Of a stretch of 41,994 nt of DNA, positions 22,881 to 31,066 are shown in pieces. The translations under genes and the position numbers were made by a program. Under the pieces are notes generated by a model. The model was not told where the DNA came from and made no database searches. It saw nothing but the letters and a program-made list of their open reading frames with translations. Every line of letters starts with the position of its first letter. Position 1 is the first letter of the stretch. Source of the DNA: Deltaproteobacteria bacterium UBA6106 (GTDB lineage Bacteria > Desulfobacterota > Syntrophorhabdia > Syntrophorhabdales > Syntrophorhabdaceae); assembly GCA_002428485.1 (NCBI GenBank), contig DIWM01000032.1, positions 15,951-57,944 on the forward strand, given 5' to 3'.

Positions 22881-23470
22881 TGCGCTGCCCGCTTAAAGGC
22901 CTTGTGGGAGGGATCGACGAGGCCGGCAGAGGGCCGCTTGCCGGGCCTGTCGTTTCTTCTTGCGTTGTATGGAAGGAATTGCCGGAAGATAAGTGCGGCG
23001 TTGCGGATTCAAAGCTGCTGACGGAAAAGAAAAGGGAAGACCTTTTCCCCTGGATCACGGACCATGCCTACAGGGTAGGGATCGGGATAGCGACCAGCGA
23101 AGAGATCGATACCCTGAATATTCTCAATGCGAGCCTTCTGTCTATGGAGAGAGCTGTCCTTTATACCGGCGTTGCACCGGACCTTCTTCTTGTGGACGGA
23201 AACCGTAAATTAAAAAACTTCCCTGATTGCAAGACCGTTGTAAAAGGCGACAGGAAATGTTTTTATATCGCCTGCGCATCGATAATCGCCAAGGTTGTCC
23301 GCGACAGGATCATGTATGCGTACCATTTACTTTATCCGGTGTATAATTTCAGACAGAATAAAGGCTATCCGACAAAAATCCATAAAATGCTCATCGGAGA
23401 CCACGGGATCTCACCGATCCACAGAAAAACATTCAAGGGGGTTAAAGAGCGCCTTGCCCAGCGACAATAA
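22880..23470 (+). CDS. rnhB: Ribonuclease HII
   Basis: 196 residues. It removes misincorporated ribonucleotides and RNA primers from DNA. The acidic active site is visible: Asp-Glu in GGIDEAGRGPLAGPVV, Asp in DLLLVDGNRKL, and the conserved YIACASIIAKVVRDRIM block with its Asp. The start overlaps the rplS stop (TAATG). The end overlaps the yraN start by 17 bp. Confidence 0.97.
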   Translation: MRCPLKGLVGGIDEAGRGPLAGPVVSSCVVWKELPEDKCGVADSKLLTEKKREDLFPWITDHAYRVGIGIATSEEIDTLNILNASLLSMERAVLYTGVAPDLLLVDGNRKLKNFPDCKTVVKGDRKCFYIACASIIAKVVRDRIMYAYHLLYPVYNFRQNKGYPTKIHKMLIGDHGISPIHRKTFKGVKERLAQRQ

Positions 23471-23825
23471 GAGAGAAGAAGGAAAGAAAGGCGAGGAGAG
23501 GGCGCTTGTCGCCCTTAAAAAGGATGGGTACAAGATCATCGAGAAGAATTACAGGAACCCTCTCGGCGAAATAGACATTATTGCCGAAGAGGACGGCTAC
23601 CTTGTATTTGTCGAAGTAAAGAAAAGGAATACCCTGAAGTTTGGCAGCCCCCTCAATGCCGTGGACGGGAAGAAAAAGAGGCATATTATCAGGTCCGCGA
23701 TGTACTATTTAAAAGACCACAAATGCTTTGATAAAAAGGTAAGGTTTGATGTCGTCGGAATAGACGGCAGCGGCGTGAAGATTGTTAAGCACGCCTTTAT
23801 GGCTGAAGAGACAGCTCATGGCTGA
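23454..23825 (+). CDS. yraN: YraN/UPF0102 endonuclease-like protein
   Basis: 123 residues with a restriction-endonuclease-like fold. The signature is complete: GKKGEERALVALKKDGYKII, NYRNPLGEIDIIAEEDG, LVFVEVKKRN, and the SAMYYLKDHKC region. The Glu, Asp and Glu-x-Lys residues form the presumed metal site. The start is placed at the TTG at 23454 because the family has only about 10 residues before GEE. The final residues (ETAHG and the stop codon) come from an inserted AGCTCATGGC-type repeat. It is cotranscribed with rnhB. Confidence 0.87.
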   Translation: MPSDNKREEGKKGEERALVALKKDGYKIIEKNYRNPLGEIDIIAEEDGYLVFVEVKKRNTLKFGSPLNAVDGKKKRHIIRSAMYYLKDHKCFDKKVRFDVVGIDGSGVKIVKHAFMAEETAHG

Positions 23826-23842
23826 CAGCTCATAGCTCATGG
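23811..23842. repeat. AGCTCATGGC-type repeat at the yraN stop
   Basis: ACAGCTCATGGCTGACAGCT then CATAGCTCATGG. The TGA inside the repeat is the yraN stop codon, and larB starts 14 nt after the repeat. Confidence 0.7.
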
Positions 23843-23855
23843 AAACGGAAAGAAT

Positions 23856-24599
23856 ATGACCGACAAAAGGATCAAAAAGCTATTGACTGATGTCAAAGAC
23901 GGTAGGGCAACGGTTGAGGAAGCGTACGATCAATTGAGGGATATGCCTTATGAGGATCTGGATCACACAAAGATCGACCATCACAGAATGGTGCGCAAAG
24001 GTATGCAGGAGGTCGTGTTCGGAGAAGGGAAAAGCCTGAAGCAGATCTTTGATGTTGTGGGGTCGATGAGAAAGAAAGATCTCGACGTGCTCGTGACAAG
24101 GATAGATAAAACTGCCGGAAAGAAGCTGTGCGGGAGGTTCCGTTCAGGAAAATACAGCGAAGAGGCCCGTTGTTTTTACATAAAGGAAGATAGTGCGATA
24201 GAGGGCAAGGGCACTGTCCTCGTCATATCCGCGGGGACAAGCGACATAAGGGTTGCCGAGGAGGCGTATATTACTTCCATGTTCTTCGGAAACAATACAG
24301 AAAGGCTTTACGACGTGGGTGTGGCGGGGATCCACAGGCTGTTCCAGAATATCGGGGCGCTGAAAAAGGCAAGGGTGATCATTGTCGCCGCAGGAATGGA
24401 AGGGGCTTTGCCGTCAATTGTTGCAGGCATTGTGGGTGTGCCTGTAATCGGAGTCCCGACGAGCGTCGGCTACGGGGCGAGCCTTGGAGGACTTACGGCG
24501 CTTCTCGCCATGCTCAATTCCTGTTCTACCGTTTCGGTCTTCAATATCGATAACGGATTCGGCGCTGCGTACTTTGCCACGCTCATAAATCGCCTATGA
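23856..24599 (+). CDS. larB: Nickel-pincer cofactor biosynthesis protein LarB
   Basis: 247 residues. LarB carboxylates and hydrolyses nicotinic acid adenine dinucleotide in the pathway to the Ni-pincer cofactor of lactate racemase-type enzymes. The N-terminal helical part (VEEAYDQLRDMPYEDLDHTK, then HRMVRKGMQEVVFGEGK) leads to a PurE-like domain with ISAGTSDIRVAEEA, GVAGIHRLF, AAGMEGALPSIVAG and GVPTSVGYGASLGGL. The start has a modest Shine-Dalgarno (GGAAAG). larC follows after a 228-bp gap; larE and larA are not in the window. Confidence 0.95.
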   Translation: MTDKRIKKLLTDVKDGRATVEEAYDQLRDMPYEDLDHTKIDHHRMVRKGMQEVVFGEGKSLKQIFDVVGSMRKKDLDVLVTRIDKTAGKKLCGRFRSGKYSEEARCFYIKEDSAIEGKGTVLVISAGTSDIRVAEEAYITSMFFGNNTERLYDVGVAGIHRLFQNIGALKKARVIIVAAGMEGALPSIVAGIVGVPVIGVPTSVGYGASLGGLTALLAMLNSCSTVSVFNIDNGFGAAYFATLINRL

Positions 24600-24605
24600 A
24601 GATAC

Positions 24606-24813
24606 GCCATTACTGGGGCTTGCGTCGCCCCCTCTGTCAGCAAGAGCTGCCAGAGCCTCCCCCTCGCGCTCGCCGTGCTCACAGTATAGATTCAAGCAAG
24701 TTACGCAAGGCAAACAGAGAACCACGCTTTCAGGCGTGGATGAATGCGTTTGCCATGCACTCGAAGCGTGTATGTTTTAGCACCACGGGCTTGGCCGTGG
24801 GAATCTACTCATG
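24606..24813 (+). mobile_element. IS200/IS605-like 3'-end relic with hairpins (structured repeat copy 2)
   Basis: The 228-bp larB-larC gap holds GCCATTACTGGGGCTTGCG and TCGCCCCCTC, a hairpin (CTCTG t CAGC, AAGA loop, GCTG c CAGAG; 24632-24655) and GAGCCTCCCCCTCGCGC. Two further hairpins follow: CCACGC-TTTCAG-GCGTGG (24722-24739) and CCACGG-GCTTGG-CCGTGG (24783-24800), then GAATCTACTCATGA. The last hairpin plus the CTCAT end resembles right ends of IS200/IS605 elements, where a TnpB guide RNA is encoded. One frame (RFKQVTQGKQRTTLSGVDEC, ending at a TAG at 24780) could be the tail of a tnpB-like gene. No transposase or tnpB body is present. Confidence 0.45.
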
Positions 24814-24827
24814 AAGGTGCTATACTT

Positions 24828-25988
24828 ATGAAGATACTCTATATAGATCCCATATTCGGCATAAGCGGCGACATGATGGTAAGCGCATTTATTGACGCAG
24901 GATTGCCGTTCCGGGAATTGGAGAATATGCTCCGGAAGTTCCCTGTCGGGCTGCCTTCTATAGCCCCCGTACAGAAGGCGCAGGGGATTATAAAGGGTAT
25001 TCATCTTGAAATCGGGGAAAGCGACCGGCATCTGACCGTGAGGGAGATGGAAGAGGTAATTGATGGGCTGAACGTTGAAGACGCCGTCAAAAGCGATGCA
25101 CGGGGAATGCTCGATATCATTCTGAATGGAGAAGCAAAGGTTCACGGGACGACAAGAGATGAACTTCACCTCCACGAACTCTCCCACATAGACACCCTGA
25201 TCGATCTCGTATCTGTTGCGAAGGGCGTGCACTATTTCGGTATTGACCGGGTGTTCTGCGGGCCCGTTCCTCTTGGGCGCGGAACCATCAGGACATCTCA
25301 CGGGATCATACCGAATCCTCCTCCGGTAACACTGGAGATCCTCGGCGGCTGCAATGTTCTCTTTGTTGATGAGCCGCTGGAGCTGACAACGCCGACCGGT
25401 GCGTCGATCGTGAGGTATTACACGAAGGACAAAGGTGGCGTCCCGCCATTTGATATAGAGAGGATCGGGTATGGGGTCGGATCCTATGCGACGGATAAAC
25501 CGGACGCCCTCAGAATATTCATCGGTGATAGCGGTGAACCTGAATCAGATGAAGAGGTATGGCTCATTGAGGCTGACCTCGATGACATGGAGATGGAATA
25601 TACAGGGGTGGTTGCCGAGAGGATCCGCAAAGAAGGTGCCCTCGACGTCCTCTATTTCCCGGTCTATATGAAAAAAGGAAGGCTGGGTATAAGGCTCTCT
25701 GTTACGGCCCCCGCAGATAAGGTGCAGTGCCTGGTCGAAAAAGTCTTTCATGAAACAACCACCTTCGGTATGAGGCTGATCAAAGAGCACAGAAGGGTGC
25801 TGAGGAGGGAGGAGCGCTCCGTAGAAACATCTTTTGGCCCTTTGAGGATCAAGAGCGGTTTTGATGCCGGGGGAAGGCTTATAAAAACGCACATTGAGTT
25901 TGAAGACGTGAAGAGGATATCGGAAGAAAGAAACATCCCCTACAGAGAAGTGCTTGACGCTGTTAAAGCTGAAATAGCAAAAAAGTGA
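24828..25988 (+). CDS. larC: Nickel-pincer cofactor biosynthesis protein LarC
   Basis: 386 residues. LarC inserts nickel into the pincer cofactor in a CTP-dependent step. The start MKILYIDPIFGISGDMMVSA is the family N-terminus. Other blocks are HLHELSHIDTLIDLV, FCGPVPLGRGTIRTSHG, NPPPVTLEIL and ELTTPTGASIV. In the C-terminal half come EADLDDMEMEYTGVVAERI and GALDVLYFPVYMKKGRLG. The open frame extends upstream into the IS-like relic, but AAGGTG 8 nt before the ATG at 24828 and the family start fix the gene here. The gene is uninterrupted, unlike relatives that use a programmed frameshift. Confidence 0.95.
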   Translation: MKILYIDPIFGISGDMMVSAFIDAGLPFRELENMLRKFPVGLPSIAPVQKAQGIIKGIHLEIGESDRHLTVREMEEVIDGLNVEDAVKSDARGMLDIILNGEAKVHGTTRDELHLHELSHIDTLIDLVSVAKGVHYFGIDRVFCGPVPLGRGTIRTSHGIIPNPPPVTLEILGGCNVLFVDEPLELTTPTGASIVRYYTKDKGGVPPFDIERIGYGVGSYATDKPDALRIFIGDSGEPESDEEVWLIEADLDDMEMEYTGVVAERIRKEGALDVLYFPVYMKKGRLGIRLSVTAPADKVQCLVEKVFHETTTFGMRLIKEHRRVLRREERSVETSFGPLRIKSGFDAGGRLIKTHIEFEDVKRISEERNIPYREVLDAVKAEIAKK

Positions 25989-25997
25989 AAAGTGAAG

Positions 25998-26216
25998 ACA
26001 GCTCATGGCAAAAACGAAGCACGAAATCCTAATATCAAAATCAAGCACTAAATCCTAAGCACCAAATCCTAAACAATATCAAAATTCAAATATCAAATGT
26101 TCCAAACAAATGCATACTTCCCACGTTTTAAATTTTGAACATTTGAATTTGTTTAGGATTTAGAAATTCGAATTTAGGATTTGCCATGAGCTATGAGCCA
26201 TGAGCTATGAGCTGCC
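25998..26216. repeat. Composite fold-back repeat, copy 3
   Basis: The left outer arm ACAGCTCATGGC is followed by AAATCCTAA-type units (AGCACTAAATCCTAAGCACC), an inner CAAATGTTC / GAACATTTG dyad, the right AT-rich arm (TTTGTTTAGGATTTAG) and the outer GCCATGAGCTATGAGCCATG arm. It fills the gap between the convergent larC and DUF721 genes and could form a long transcript-end hairpin for either. Confidence 0.75.
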
Positions 26217-26224
26217 TTTTCCCC

Positions 26225-26518
26225 TCAGGTTGGTTTGAGAAAGAAGCGCAGGTCTTTAAAGGCGTCCTTTTTTATCTTCATATCTATCTTTTCAAGGATA
26301 TCATCCTTCATATATTTTAGCTGCGTAAGCCACATGGGATCGTCAACCTCTATATAGAGGATATGGCCCTTTATCCTGGCCGGCCTTGTGTGCTGTGCTG
26401 TTTTTTCTCCTACGATATCACTCCACATCGGGAAAATCCTGAAGAGGTCCAGATCTCCCGTTATCTTCTTTTCTTTCAGGACCCTTGCAAGGGTGTTTTG
26501 CAAAGAGACAAAAGGCAT
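26225..26518 (-). CDS. DUF721 (DciA-like) protein
   Basis: 97 residues. The DUF721 pattern is visible: LARVLKEKKITGDLDLFRIF, PMWSDIVGEKTAQHTRPARI, then GHILYIEVDDPMWLTQLKYM. In other bacteria the family includes DciA, which loads the replicative helicase; whether this short member does so is inference. It starts 1 bp after the metG stop codon and is the last gene of the operon. Confidence 0.85.
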   Translation of the reverse strand: MPFVSLQNTLARVLKEKKITGDLDLFRIFPMWSDIVGEKTAQHTRPARIKGHILYIEVDDPMWLTQLKYMKDDILEKIDMKIKKDAFKDLRFFLKPT

Positions 26519-26519
26519 G

Positions 26520-28046
26520 TCAGCCCTCGATCCTCGGGAAGATGGGGGCTATCTTGTCGATGCGCGATATGTCATCGGGGTGATAGAACTGTTTTTCATT
26601 ATCAAAAAGGACCTTCTGAAAAGACGTTCCCATGCCGAGGGCCTTCCGGATGGCCTCTGATTTTTGCGGCATGAAGGGGTAGAGGAGCATTGACACGATC
26701 CGCAAGCTGTTCCAAATGTTGTAGAGCACAGTCTTTATCCTTACATCACCTTCTTTGGAGAGTTTCCACGGGGCCTCGGAGTCGATGTATTTGTTGAGGA
26801 TGGATATGATCTCGAAAACGTTGTGCAGCGCCTTATGGTATGCAAAGACCTCCATCTCTGCCCGGTAGTCGTCGACGAGTTTTCTCACGTTTTCTTCAAC
26901 ATATTCGTCCATGCCGCCTTTCTTCTCAGGCCTCTCTATCTTTCCCTGGAGAAATTTTCCTATCATAGTGACGCTTCTGCTTGTAAGATTTCCGAAGTCA
27001 TTCGCAAGATCCCCGTTGATCCTGTGTACGATGGCATGTCGTGAAAAATCCCCGTCTGACCCGAAGGGCACTTCCCTGAAGAGGAAAAACCTGAATTCAT
27101 CGACGCCATAGGTTTTCACGATCTCGTAGGGATCGACAACGTTGCCCAGGGACTTTGACATCTTTTGTCCTTCTATGGTCCACCAGCCGTGCGCAAAGAC
27201 ATGCTTCGGCGGCTCCACGCCGAGAGACATAAGAAAGCTCGGCCAGTAGACTGCATGAAATCGCAGGATGTCTTTCCCTATCAGGTGAGCATCGCAAGGC
27301 CAGTACCTGTTGAACTTGTCCTGGTCTTCGAGAAAACCGATGCCCGTGATATAATTTGTGAGTGCGTCGAACCAGACATAGATAATATGCTTTTCCTGCA
27401 CCGGCACGGGGATGCCCCAGGAGAAACTTGTCCTGCTTACGCTTAAATCCCGCAAGCCGCCTTTTACAAAACTTGCAACCTCGTTGTACCTGATCTCGGG
27501 CATGACAAAATCCTTCTTTTCTTCCAGGAGGCGCATAAGCCTGTCCGTGTATTTTGACATCCTGAAAAAAAAGCTTTCCTCTTTCAGCTTCTCCGGTTTC
27601 CTGAGGCAGTCAGGGCAGCACCCATCCTTAAGCTGGAGATCGGTAAAGTAGCTCTCGCAGGGAACACAATACCAGTCTTCATATTCGCCGAGATAGATAT
27701 CGCCGTTTTCATAGGCCTTTTCGAACATATACCGGACTACCTTTTTGTGTCTTTCCTCTGTTGTCCTGACGAAGTCCGTATTGGAAATATTAAGTACCTG
27801 CCATAGATCTGTGAACCTGTGGACCATCCTGTCGGCAAGCTCTTTGGGGTTGATCCCATGCTGATCCGCAGCCTTTTCAACCTTCTGGCCGTGTTCGTCG
27901 GTACCCGTGAGAAAGAAGACGTCATACCCACAGAGTCTTTTGTAGCGCGACATGATATCTGCTGCAATGGTCGTGTAGGCGTGGCCGATGTGCGGTACAT
28001 CGTTGATGTAATAGATGGGGGTTGTTATATAGTATGTTTTGTTCAT
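26520..28046 (-). CDS. metG: Methionyl-tRNA synthetase
   Basis: 508 residues. A class I synthetase with the HIGH motif in PHIGHAYTT (about 18-22), a zinc knuckle CVPC...CCPDC (about 127-148), and KMSKSLGN near 295. The anticodon-binding helical domain follows. It lacks the C-terminal EMAP/Trbp-like dimerisation domain present in some MetG, which is normal for shorter forms. Its start overlaps the ricT stop by 4 bp. Confidence 0.98.
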   Translation of the reverse strand: MNKTYYITTPIYYINDVPHIGHAYTTIAADIMSRYKRLCGYDVFFLTGTDEHGQKVEKAADQHGINPKELADRMVHRFTDLWQVLNISNTDFVRTTEERHKKVVRYMFEKAYENGDIYLGEYEDWYCVPCESYFTDLQLKDGCCPDCLRKPEKLKEESFFFRMSKYTDRLMRLLEEKKDFVMPEIRYNEVASFVKGGLRDLSVSRTSFSWGIPVPVQEKHIIYVWFDALTNYITGIGFLEDQDKFNRYWPCDAHLIGKDILRFHAVYWPSFLMSLGVEPPKHVFAHGWWTIEGQKMSKSLGNVVDPYEIVKTYGVDEFRFFLFREVPFGSDGDFSRHAIVHRINGDLANDFGNLTSRSVTMIGKFLQGKIERPEKKGGMDEYVEENVRKLVDDYRAEMEVFAYHKALHNVFEIISILNKYIDSEAPWKLSKEGDVRIKTVLYNIWNSLRIVSMLLYPFMPQKSEAIRKALGMGTSFQKVLFDNEKQFYHPDDISRIDKIAPIFPRIEG

Positions 28047-28819
28047 TTCACTATATCCTTCAAAGGCAGTGTGACCTCTTTGCCGTCGTCGAGATGGACT
28101 GTGATGGTGAAGTTCAGGGTATTATGCTTCACAACCTTGCCTTCCCCCTGCGGGACAGTCACCCTTTTGCCTACTTTCGGGAAGTTTTTTTTGCTGTCCA
28201 CGTAAGTGCTGTACTCGTAAGCGAGGCAGCACATCAATCGTCCGCATATCCCCGAGATCTTTGACGGGTTCAGCGCCAGGCTTTGCTCCTTTACCATTTT
28301 TATGGATACTATGGAGAAGTTGTTCAGGAACCTCCTGCAGCAAACTACATTGCCGCAATTGCCAAGTCCCCCTATGATCTTTGCCTCGTCCCGAACGCCA
28401 ACCTGCCTGAGTTCGATCCTGACCTTGAACTCCTTGGCAAGCTCCTTGACGAGTTCCCGGAAGTCAACCCTGCTTTCAGAGATGAAATAGAAAATAAGCT
28501 TGGTGCCTCCGAAGAGATATTCTGCATTGAGGAGTTTCATCGGCAGCCCCATTTCCAGTATCTTCTTCCTGCAAAAATAAAAGACGTTTTGTTCTCTTTC
28601 GCGCAATGCCCTGTATTCTTCGACCTCGTTTTCATTGGTCTTCCGCGCGATCTTTTTTAATCCCGTCTTGTTTGTCTCAAGGGGTTCGGTAAGGACAACG
28701 CCCAGGCATGTGCCTTTGTCGATCTCGCAGACCACATGGTCGCCAATCCTGATATCGTCGGGGGCTTCCACCTCTATTACCCCTGTCAGCCTGTCTATGC
28801 TCACATAACAACTTTTCAT
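28043..28819 (-). CDS. ricT: PSP1-domain protein (RicT/YaaT-like)
   Basis: 258 residues with the PSP1 domain and its cysteine-rich signature: GNCGNVVCCRRFLNNF and SGICGRLMCCLAYEY. In Bacillus the homologue RicT forms an iron-sulfur Y-complex that modulates RNase Y and development; in this lineage its role is not established. As in many bacteria it sits directly after holB (4-bp overlap) in the order tmk-holB-ricT-metG. Confidence 0.93.
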   Translation of the reverse strand: MKSCYVSIDRLTGVIEVEAPDDIRIGDHVVCEIDKGTCLGVVLTEPLETNKTGLKKIARKTNENEVEEYRALREREQNVFYFCRKKILEMGLPMKLLNAEYLFGGTKLIFYFISESRVDFRELVKELAKEFKVRIELRQVGVRDEAKIIGGLGNCGNVVCCRRFLNNFSIVSIKMVKEQSLALNPSKISGICGRLMCCLAYEYSTYVDSKKNFPKVGKRVTVPQGEGKVVKHNTLNFTITVHLDDGKEVTLPLKDIVK

Positions 28820-29811
28820 ACATGCCTCATGATGTGGAGAAGTAAATTTTCAAAGATAAGCCATTTATTTACATTATAACGCATAAACCGGATCGTTTCC
28901 TGAATTCTTTTTACAGACTCCTCGATCCACCGGAGATCAACCCTTTCGAGTTCAAGGATCTCCCTTATGTCCCGATTAATTATCATCGTTGAATCCTGTG
29001 AAATATTGAAAACAAAGATATCCCTGAAGAGAGAAAGGAGAAATGAAAGGTATATCGTAGCCCCATCAACGTTTTTGGTGATCCTTTCAGCGAGAAGGGT
29101 TGCGTTGAGGAAGCTTTTTTGTTTCCCGGTGATCAGCTCTACCAGTCTTTTTCTCATCTCGAGATTTTCTTTTTCGAGCCAGAAGATTCCTGCGCCGATA
29201 CTGCCAAAGGAGATTGAGGAGAGGGTTTCAGCGTGAGGCCCGTCAATGAATAGAGCTTCTGTAAAGTAGCGCTTTAACTGTTCCTGCCGGAGGGCGGTAA
29301 AAAAGATCCGTGAGCAGCGGGAACGTATTGTATGGGGAAGTTCCTCTTCCGATGCGGTGATGAGGAAAAAGACATTAAAGGGCGGAGGCTCTTCGAGTGT
29401 TTTGAGCAGGGCATTTGCCGCTTCGCGGGTGAGAGCCTCTGCGCTGTCGATGATGATCACCCGTTTTTTGCCCTCATAGGGATATTCGTAAACCTCCTGA
29501 TTGATGCCCCTGATCTTTTTTTCCTCGTTCCCCCTGATGAGGTCGATGCCTATTGAGGTCTCGCCGCCTTGCCTTGACAGGATTATGAGGTCGGGATGGA
29601 CCCTCCGGTCGATTCTGGTGCAGGCCTTGCAAGCGCCGCAGCCTTTTCCGTGTTCGCAGAGGATATGCTTCGCGAATTCGACGGCTGTTTTTTTCTTTCC
29701 GATGCCGTCCTGGCCGCTGAACAGAAATGCGTGTGGCATCCTTTCATGTTTTAAAAAGGACAAAAGGAGACTTTTCTGTTTTTCGTGACCGATGATCTCT
29801 TCAAATCCCAT
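28816..29811 (-). CDS. holB: DNA polymerase III delta' subunit
   Basis: 331 residues. A clamp-loader AAA+ protein. The N-terminus has GHEKQKSLLLSFLKHERMPH and AFLFSGQDGIGKKKTA (P-loop-like, with a Lys in place of the usual Thr/Ser after GK). A zinc cluster (CEHGKGCGACKACTRID) follows, with IIIDSAEALTREAANALLKT and the SRC-type motif TIRSRCSRIFF. It overlaps ricT by 4 bp and tmk by 11 bp. Confidence 0.95.
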   Translation of the reverse strand: MGFEEIIGHEKQKSLLLSFLKHERMPHAFLFSGQDGIGKKKTAVEFAKHILCEHGKGCGACKACTRIDRRVHPDLIILSRQGGETSIGIDLIRGNEEKKIRGINQEVYEYPYEGKKRVIIIDSAEALTREAANALLKTLEEPPPFNVFFLITASEEELPHTIRSRCSRIFFTALRQEQLKRYFTEALFIDGPHAETLSSISFGSIGAGIFWLEKENLEMRKRLVELITGKQKSFLNATLLAERITKNVDGATIYLSFLLSLFRDIFVFNISQDSTMIINRDIREILELERVDLRWIEESVKRIQETIRFMRYNVNKWLIFENLLLHIMRHV

Positions 29812-30424
29812 AGTTCTTCAGAAGGTTCTCCACATTTTTTCTTATAAGGGCCTCAATGTCTTCGATGCTGTCCCCGCCGTCAATAACAAGAAACCTCTTC
29901 GGTTCCTCCCTGGAGAGCTTAAGGTAAGCATCTTTTATTGTGCGGTGAAAGGCAATGTCCTCTTTTTCAAATCTGTCCATGACATTATTAAAGGCGGCTT
30001 TTCTTTTCAACCCTTTTTTGGCGGTGCAGTCAAGGAGTATGGTCAGGTTAGGCCTTACGCCTTTTGTGACAAGCCTGTTCAGTGTTTCAATAATTCCAAG
30101 GTCTATGCCCCTGCCATAACCCTGGTATGCGTAGCTTGCGTCCACAAACCTGTCGCAGAGGACTACTTTTCCGTTTTTTAATGCCGGCAATATGAGCTCC
30201 TCCACGTGTTGTGCCCTCATGGCCATAAATATCAGCAGCTCAGAGAGAGGCAGGACGTTGAGGCTTTCGTGAAGAAAGATCTTCCTCAACGCCTCCCCGA
30301 AGGCGGTGCCTCCCGGCTCGCGGGTCTTTATGACATCATGCCCCTTTTGCTTCAGATGATTATAGAGAAGCTCGATCTGGGTTGTTTTCCCGCTTCCCTC
30401 GATACCTTCAAATGTGATCAGCAT
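29801..30424 (-). CDS. tmk: Thymidylate kinase
   Basis: 207 residues. It phosphorylates dTMP to dTDP. P-loop FEGIEGSGKTTQ, the TREPGGTAFGEALR block, and LCDRFVDASYAYQGYGRG are intact. GGAGA lies just upstream of the ATG. It begins 7 bp after the efp stop codon and overlaps holB by 11 bp. Confidence 0.97.
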   Translation of the reverse strand: MLITFEGIEGSGKTTQIELLYNHLKQKGHDVIKTREPGGTAFGEALRKIFLHESLNVLPLSELLIFMAMRAQHVEELILPALKNGKVVLCDRFVDASYAYQGYGRGIDLGIIETLNRLVTKGVRPNLTILLDCTAKKGLKRKAAFNNVMDRFEKEDIAFHRTIKDAYLKLSREEPKRFLVIDGGDSIEDIEALIRKNVENLLKNYGI

Positions 30425-30431
30425 GGCTCTC

Positions 30432-30998
30432 CTATTTCAACACCCTTTCAATATACTGACCGGTTCTCGTGTCGATCCTGACCGCATCGCCTTCTTCGAC
30501 GAAAAGGGGGACCTGGATCGTGTAGCCTGTTTCCAGCAGCGCTGGTTTCGTGGCATTCTGGGCCGTGTCGCCCTTGATGCCCGGCTCAGTCTCGACGACT
30601 GCCAGAACGACAAAGTTCTGCATCTCCACGCCTATAGCCTTTCCCTTGTAGAAGAGTATCGTTAGCACAAGGCCGTCTTTAAGATAATTTTTTGTGTCGC
30701 CGAGGCTCTTTTCGTTCACGAAGAGCTGCTCGTAAGTATTTTCATCCATGAAATAGTAGTTGTCTCCCTCCTTATAGAGAAATTGCATCTGCTTTTCCTC
30801 CATATCGGGAACCTCTGCCTTGTCGCCTGACCGGAATGTTCTGTCAAGCACGTTTCCGCTGATAAGACTTTTCAGGCGCGTTCTCACAAAGGCTCCACCT
30901 TTGCCCGGTTTTACATGCTGAAAATCAACGATCACAAAGGGCTCATTGTCCTGGAGAATCCTCAACCCTTTTCTGAACTCCGATGTTGAAACAACCAT
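30432..30998 (-). CDS. efp: Elongation factor P
   Basis: 188 residues in three beta-barrel domains. EF-P rescues ribosomes stalled at polyproline. The tip loop is HVKPGKGGAF, with the conserved Lys that is post-translationally modified in many bacteria; no modification gene (epmA/B/C, earP or ymfI) is in the window. Two ATG codons are adjacent (31001 and 30998); the second gives the family N-terminus MVVSTSEFRKG and a better 5-nt spacing from the AGGAGG at 31004-31009. Confidence 0.97.
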   Translation of the reverse strand: MVVSTSEFRKGLRILQDNEPFVIVDFQHVKPGKGGAFVRTRLKSLISGNVLDRTFRSGDKAEVPDMEEKQMQFLYKEGDNYYFMDENTYEQLFVNEKSLGDTKNYLKDGLVLTILFYKGKAIGVEMQNFVVLAVVETEPGIKGDTAQNATKPALLETGYTIQVPLFVEEGDAVRIDTRTGQYIERVLK

Positions 30999-31066
30999 CA
31001 TATCCTCCTTCTTATGTCACAAATATTCATGCACAATAACTGAGCGTCAATCCTTGCATCAATGTG

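Noticed and set aside
24744..24827. An N-terminal extension of LarC by 28 residues
   Set aside because: The extension reads through the IS-like hairpins; the ATG at 24828 has a Shine-Dalgarno and the family N-terminus.
32..26216. A CRISPR array or direct-repeat cassette made of the AGCTCATGGC units
   Set aside because: Units are inverted, unevenly spaced, variable and without unique spacers of constant length; no cas genes are present.
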